DNA from: Chitinophaga sp. SYP-B3965
GTDB lineage: Bacteria > Bacteroidota > Bacteroidia > Chitinophagales > Chitinophagaceae
NCBI RefSeq assembly: GCF_009647655.1
Contig: NZ_WJFD01000001.1
Coordinates: 2,914,001 to 2,978,000 of the forward strand
Length of the DNA stretch: 64,000 bases
Reading direction: 5' to 3'
The first letter of the stretch is position 1. Every line of letters begins with the position of its first letter. Both the position numbers and the translations under genes were made by a program. A model generated the notes under the pieces. The model saw nothing but the letters and a program-made list of their open reading frames with translations. It searched no databases and had not been told where the DNA came from. This document shows, piece by piece, positions 60,723 to 64,000 of this stretch.

Positions 60723-61909
60723 AAACTTTCATCCTGTCTTCTATAGGCTGTTTGTTGTTGTTCTATAGCCTGTATGCTATTTTCTTTCAACGCCTCAGCT
60801 TTCACCGGTGGAACAGGGTTTATCTGATAGCTACACTTCTGATTTCTATATTCATTCCTTTCCTGCGTTTTCCGGGAACAGGTTACATTCCTGCTGTCCG
60901 TTCAACAATAGAGGACGTGCTAACTACTCAACCAGCCAATATGCCGGCAATACCCGATATACTAACCCATAGCTCCAACTTCAACTGGCTGGCTGGTATT
61001 TATTGGATGGGCGTATTCATTATGGCAATACTCTTTATTATCAATGCAATTAAGTTATATAAAAAGATAAAGAATAGCCCTACCGTTATACGCACAAAAG
61101 ACCTCAATGCATCTTTCTTTCATTATATCTTCATCCAGCAAAACCTGGACCCGGAAGAAGAGAGGATCATCTATTTACATGAAAGAGCCCACCAGCAAAA
61201 ATTGCACAGCCTGGATAACCTCCTGCTTGAATTGGTAAAGATCTTCTGCTGGTTCAATCCTTTAGTGTATATCTACGGGAAAACATTAAAAAACTTACAT
61301 GAACTGGAAGCAGATGAACTGGTAACCGGTCGGGTAGATAAAGCAGCATATGCACAGTTGCTTTTAAAATTCAATGCCGGCAAGCAGCATAGCCTGCTAA
61401 ACCTTTACAACATTCATCCTTTAAAACGACGCATTCATTCCCTTTTCACCGATAAAACCAGCAACATGAAAAAAGCCCTTTATCTCTTAGTACTCCCCTG
61501 CCTGGCACTGGCCATTAGCAGCTTTGCTTTAATAACGCCAAACCAATCGCCCAAAGGTTTGCTCATTAAATCAGACAGCACAGAACTTACCATACAAATA
61601 TCACTCAAAGAACTGCTGGGCGCTAACGCTTCCTGGGCAGCATTTGAAAACTTTGAAGCGGGCAGCTTTGAAAAGATCCGGGCGATGTTCAAAGAACAGG
61701 GATACAACCTGACCGTGACAGAGAAGGTGCAGGGGAGCAACGAAACAATTCAACTGCTGGGTTTTGAGTTAAAAGGGGATCTCGGATCAGTAAGTGCTAC
61801 ATATAGGGTAAATGAAATGATCAGCAAAAATTACTACCTGATGGTTTCTTTAAATAAGGAAAAACAGGAACTCAAGGTACATTCTTCTAAATCGGCTTTT
61901 CTAAAATAA
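60719..61909 (+). CDS. M56-family membrane metalloprotease (BlaR1-like)
   Basis: The product has 396 residues. Several membrane helices in the N-terminal half (for example LSSIGCLLLFYSLYAIFF and LAGIYWMGVFIMAILFIINAI) flank the zinc site HERAH at residues 154-158, with the third ligand in HELEADELV. The ~150 C-terminal residues begin with a further helix (KALYLLVLPCLALAISSF) and do not resemble the penicillin-binding sensor of BlaR1, so the signal is probably not a beta-lactam. It would cleave BlaI upon sensing. A bidirectional terminator follows. Confidence 0.9.
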   Translation: MKTFILSSIGCLLLFYSLYAIFFQRLSFHRWNRVYLIATLLISIFIPFLRFPGTGYIPAVRSTIEDVLTTQPANMPAIPDILTHSSNFNWLAGIYWMGVFIMAILFIINAIKLYKKIKNSPTVIRTKDLNASFFHYIFIQQNLDPEEERIIYLHERAHQQKLHSLDNLLLELVKIFCWFNPLVYIYGKTLKNLHELEADELVTGRVDKAAYAQLLLKFNAGKQHSLLNLYNIHPLKRRIHSLFTDKTSNMKKALYLLVLPCLALAISSFALITPNQSPKGLLIKSDSTELTIQISLKELLGANASWAAFENFEAGSFEKIRAMFKEQGYNLTVTEKVQGSNETIQLLGFELKGDLGSVSATYRVNEMISKNYYLMVSLNKEKQELKVHSSKSAFLK

Positions 61910-61943
61910 AAAAAGGGGCTTCAAACAGAAGCCCCTTTTTTTA
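61909..61943. terminator. bidirectional intrinsic terminator
   Basis: AAAAGGGGCTTC (61911-61922) and GAAGCCCCTTTT (61928-61939) flank AAACA. T runs follow on both strands. It separates the blaR1-like gene from the convergent TonB-dependent receptor gene. Confidence 0.9.
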
Positions 61944-64000
61944 TTAATAATTTACGGCAATACCTATATTAAACGCCCTTCCTTTACCTTTCGAATAAAA
62001 GCCGGGGATCATAAACCATTGTGACCGTGCAGGGAAATAATCTTCATTGAAAACGTTCTCCACACCTAACGTTACCAGTGCATTCTTCGTTAAACGATAG
62101 CTGGCATTAAAGTTAACCAGGTTATACGCCTTCACGATCCCTTCATTTCCTTTATAAAGCCCGCTGGGCAATTTAACGAAACGATCTCTTTCCTGGATGC
62201 CGGTATATTGCAAACCAACCTCAAAACCGCTGATAGGTCTGTAATGAACGCTGGCACCGATCTTCGGAGCACCAATGCGTCTGCCGTTCAGATAAGCATC
62301 GTACTTATCATCGATGCGGCCTGTATCTGCTTTTCCTTCCACATAACTGTAAGAAGCACCCAGATCAAGATTATGCACCGGGCTGTATTGTACAGCTGCT
62401 TCAAAACCATAAATGCGCTCTGGCGTACGTGCTACATTGAACAAGTCAGTAGCAGCATCATATACCATTTCCGCACCTAATTTGGAAGTACTCACAAAAC
62501 CCGTCAGTTCAAAACGGAGTTGTTTGTATTTGCTCACAAAACCCAGTTCGTAGTTATTCACCAGCACTGCTTCTGTGTTGATCTTATCGATATTATCCAC
62601 CTTCGCATCCCTCAGTGCCAAACCTACATCAGACACAGAAAATCCCTGGGAGAAACTGGCGTAAGGCGTAAAGAGCGGGAAACGGTTGTAACGTAATCCG
62701 GCATTAAACAAAGTAGCGGTGTATTTCAGATCACCACCTTTTACTGCAAAGCTCGGCGTAACCGTACCACCGGTAGCATTGGTGATCCTTAAAGTAGTGT
62801 AATCTTCCACACCGATGTTTACTTTTTCTATCCGCACACCACCTTTCAGGATGATGTTATCCAGGAAGGTCCATTCTGTTTCTGCAAAAGGCGCCAGGTT
62901 GAACATCTTCATTTCAGGTACCCAAACACGGCCATCAACAAGCGGTTGAGAAGTAACGTCATGTAAAACGTCCGCACCGTAAGACAATGATCCCATTGCT
63001 GAAGCATGATTCATCAACGGAGAATTGAACATAAAACGGAAACCCTGCTTTTTTGCAAGCGTGTGGGATTGTCCGTCTCCGCCTTCAAACCGGCCGATGG
63101 AAACATAGAAGATATCATCCCGGGAAGCATAATAAGCATCTGCATACAGGGAAGTTCCGCCAATGAGGCTATCTGCCTTGTAAGACAATTGCACATTGTG
63201 GTTTCCTTTTACGCCGGTTGGCTCACCAGGCTGTTTACCTAATACGCCGGTAGCAGGTTTTCCTGTGAGAAAATCTCCATTCACCAAAGTGTAATTGGAA
63301 TTCTGCTGGCTGCTATAGTAGTTATACATCAGCTGGATACGCTGACGGCTGGTAGGTTCAAATCCCAGTTTCACAAATGCATTGTAACTCTCTGTTTCTC
63401 CCAGGCTGTAATTGTTGCCCAGGATATTCCCCTTTGCATCCTTAAATTCTCCGTTCTGCTCATATACTCCGCTAACGGTGTAATCAAACTTTCCTAACTT
63501 ACCATAGAGCAATTGCCCTACCCTGCCACCAAGACTGTTCTTGGGACTGGTTAAAGAACCCGTAAGGTTAAGTGTGGTTTTACCGGAGATGGGACCTGCA
63601 TTTGTCGGTTTGAGAGTGATATAGTTGATCAGACCACCGGTAGCACCGTTACCATAAATAGCCGTAGCACCTTTCAGGACATCTACCCTTTCCAGTACCG
63701 CCGGGTCAATAGAGCGGAGGTCTACTTCTCCATTCCGCAAGGGTGTGGATTGCGGGATCCCGTCTATCATGATCAATACAGAACGGCCTCTTAAAGACTG
63801 TCCCACATTGCTGTTAGTTTGAGCAGAAGGCGCCAGGCCGGGTACTTCGTTGGCCAGGATCTCTGTGATATCAGTCGTAATGGTCAGGTCCCTTTCCAGG
63901 GTTTTGCGGGTGACCACTGTTACGGATGAAGGAACTTTGTCCAGCACCTCCGGTTTACGGCTGGCAGATACGATCACTTCTCCCAGTGACACAGTATCTT
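61944..64000 (-). CDS. TonB-dependent outer-membrane receptor, siderophore type (partial at N-terminus)
   Basis: The in-window part covers about 685 residues and continues to the right edge, where the frame reads DTVSLGEVIVSASRK. The plug domain has KVPSSVTVVTRKTLERDLTI, ANEVPGLAPS and VLIMIDGIPQSTPL, then VDVLKGATAIYGNGATGGLI, and the C-terminus is the beta-barrel ending AFNIGIAVNY. The form (a TonB box, plug with GATAIYGNGATGG) is that of ferric-siderophore or similar TonB receptors rather than SusC. The substrate is unknown. The true start and any N-terminal carboxypeptidase-like domain lie beyond 64000. Confidence 0.92.
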   Translation of the reverse strand, partial: DTVSLGEVIVSASRKPEVLDKVPSSVTVVTRKTLERDLTITTDITEILANEVPGLAPSAQTNSNVGQSLRGRSVLIMIDGIPQSTPLRNGEVDLRSIDPAVLERVDVLKGATAIYGNGATGGLINYITLKPTNAGPISGKTTLNLTGSLTSPKNSLGGRVGQLLYGKLGKFDYTVSGVYEQNGEFKDAKGNILGNNYSLGETESYNAFVKLGFEPTSRQRIQLMYNYYSSQQNSNYTLVNGDFLTGKPATGVLGKQPGEPTGVKGNHNVQLSYKADSLIGGTSLYADAYYASRDDIFYVSIGRFEGGDGQSHTLAKKQGFRFMFNSPLMNHASAMGSLSYGADVLHDVTSQPLVDGRVWVPEMKMFNLAPFAETEWTFLDNIILKGGVRIEKVNIGVEDYTTLRITNATGGTVTPSFAVKGGDLKYTATLFNAGLRYNRFPLFTPYASFSQGFSVSDVGLALRDAKVDNIDKINTEAVLVNNYELGFVSKYKQLRFELTGFVSTSKLGAEMVYDAATDLFNVARTPERIYGFEAAVQYSPVHNLDLGASYSYVEGKADTGRIDDKYDAYLNGRRIGAPKIGASVHYRPISGFEVGLQYTGIQERDRFVKLPSGLYKGNEGIVKAYNLVNFNASYRLTKNALVTLGVENVFNEDYFPARSQWFMIPGFYSKGKGRAFNIGIAVNY

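Overview
The window looks like a chromosomal segment of a Bacteroidota bacterium, most likely Chitinophagaceae (Chitinophaga-like). The signs are SusC/SusD pairs, type IX secretion (T9SS) parts with a C-terminal sorting domain, a RND efflux pump fused to TolC, SPII lipoproteins and -7 boxes of the TAnnTTTG type. The genus is an inference from gene content. No rRNA, tRNA, CRISPR array, IS element or prophage was recognised.

Region by region. (1) 1-3965: copper/silver-type RND efflux pump fused to TolC (runs off the left edge) with a small Cys-rich exported protein. (2) 4101-8574: an AraC regulator and a tyrosine-less SDR, azoreductase divergent from an HxlR-AraC pair, and an HD-domain protein. 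(3) 8602-14186: a PhcB-like methyltransferase divergent from a flavin monooxygenase and a V4R-domain hybrid histidine kinase, whose 3' end overlaps a convergent LytTR response regulator. (4) 14324-25583: mixed genes: serine hydrolase lipoprotein, beta-propeller-like lipoprotein, ABC exporter pair, GH13 alpha-glucosidase, WYL regulator, alpha/beta hydrolase, a secreted helical protein, a broken fatty-acid-hydroxylase gene, a PepSY-like protein, and a mini-Ada/AlkB DNA-repair pair. (5) 25576-30656: a tight four-gene operon for oxidative L-fucose (or similar 6-deoxysugar) catabolism with a divergent AraC activator; next to it lies a decayed GH29 alpha-L-fucosidase remnant. (6) 30653-47077: a T9SS adhesin cassette of PorE-like OmpA protein, PorP/SprF and a ~4420-residue adhesin with about 28 DUF11 repeats. 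(7) 47147-48868: an AT-rich gene desert with two LacI-type palindromes upstream of (8) 48869-60297: a polysaccharide utilisation locus (SusC, SusD, two surface lipoproteins, an alginate-lyase-family enzyme and two heparinase II/III enzymes) probably aimed at a uronic-acid polysaccharide. (9) 60354-61909: a BlaI/BlaR1-type pair with a large palindromic operator. (10) 61944-64000: a TonB-dependent receptor, cut by the right edge.

Systems most worth follow-up are the methyltransferase/monooxygenase/V4R-kinase cluster, the uronic-acid PUL, the fucose operon with its lost fucosidase and lipoprotein mutarotase, and the BlaI operator. All family names come from reading the sequence and from memory of families; no database search was run.
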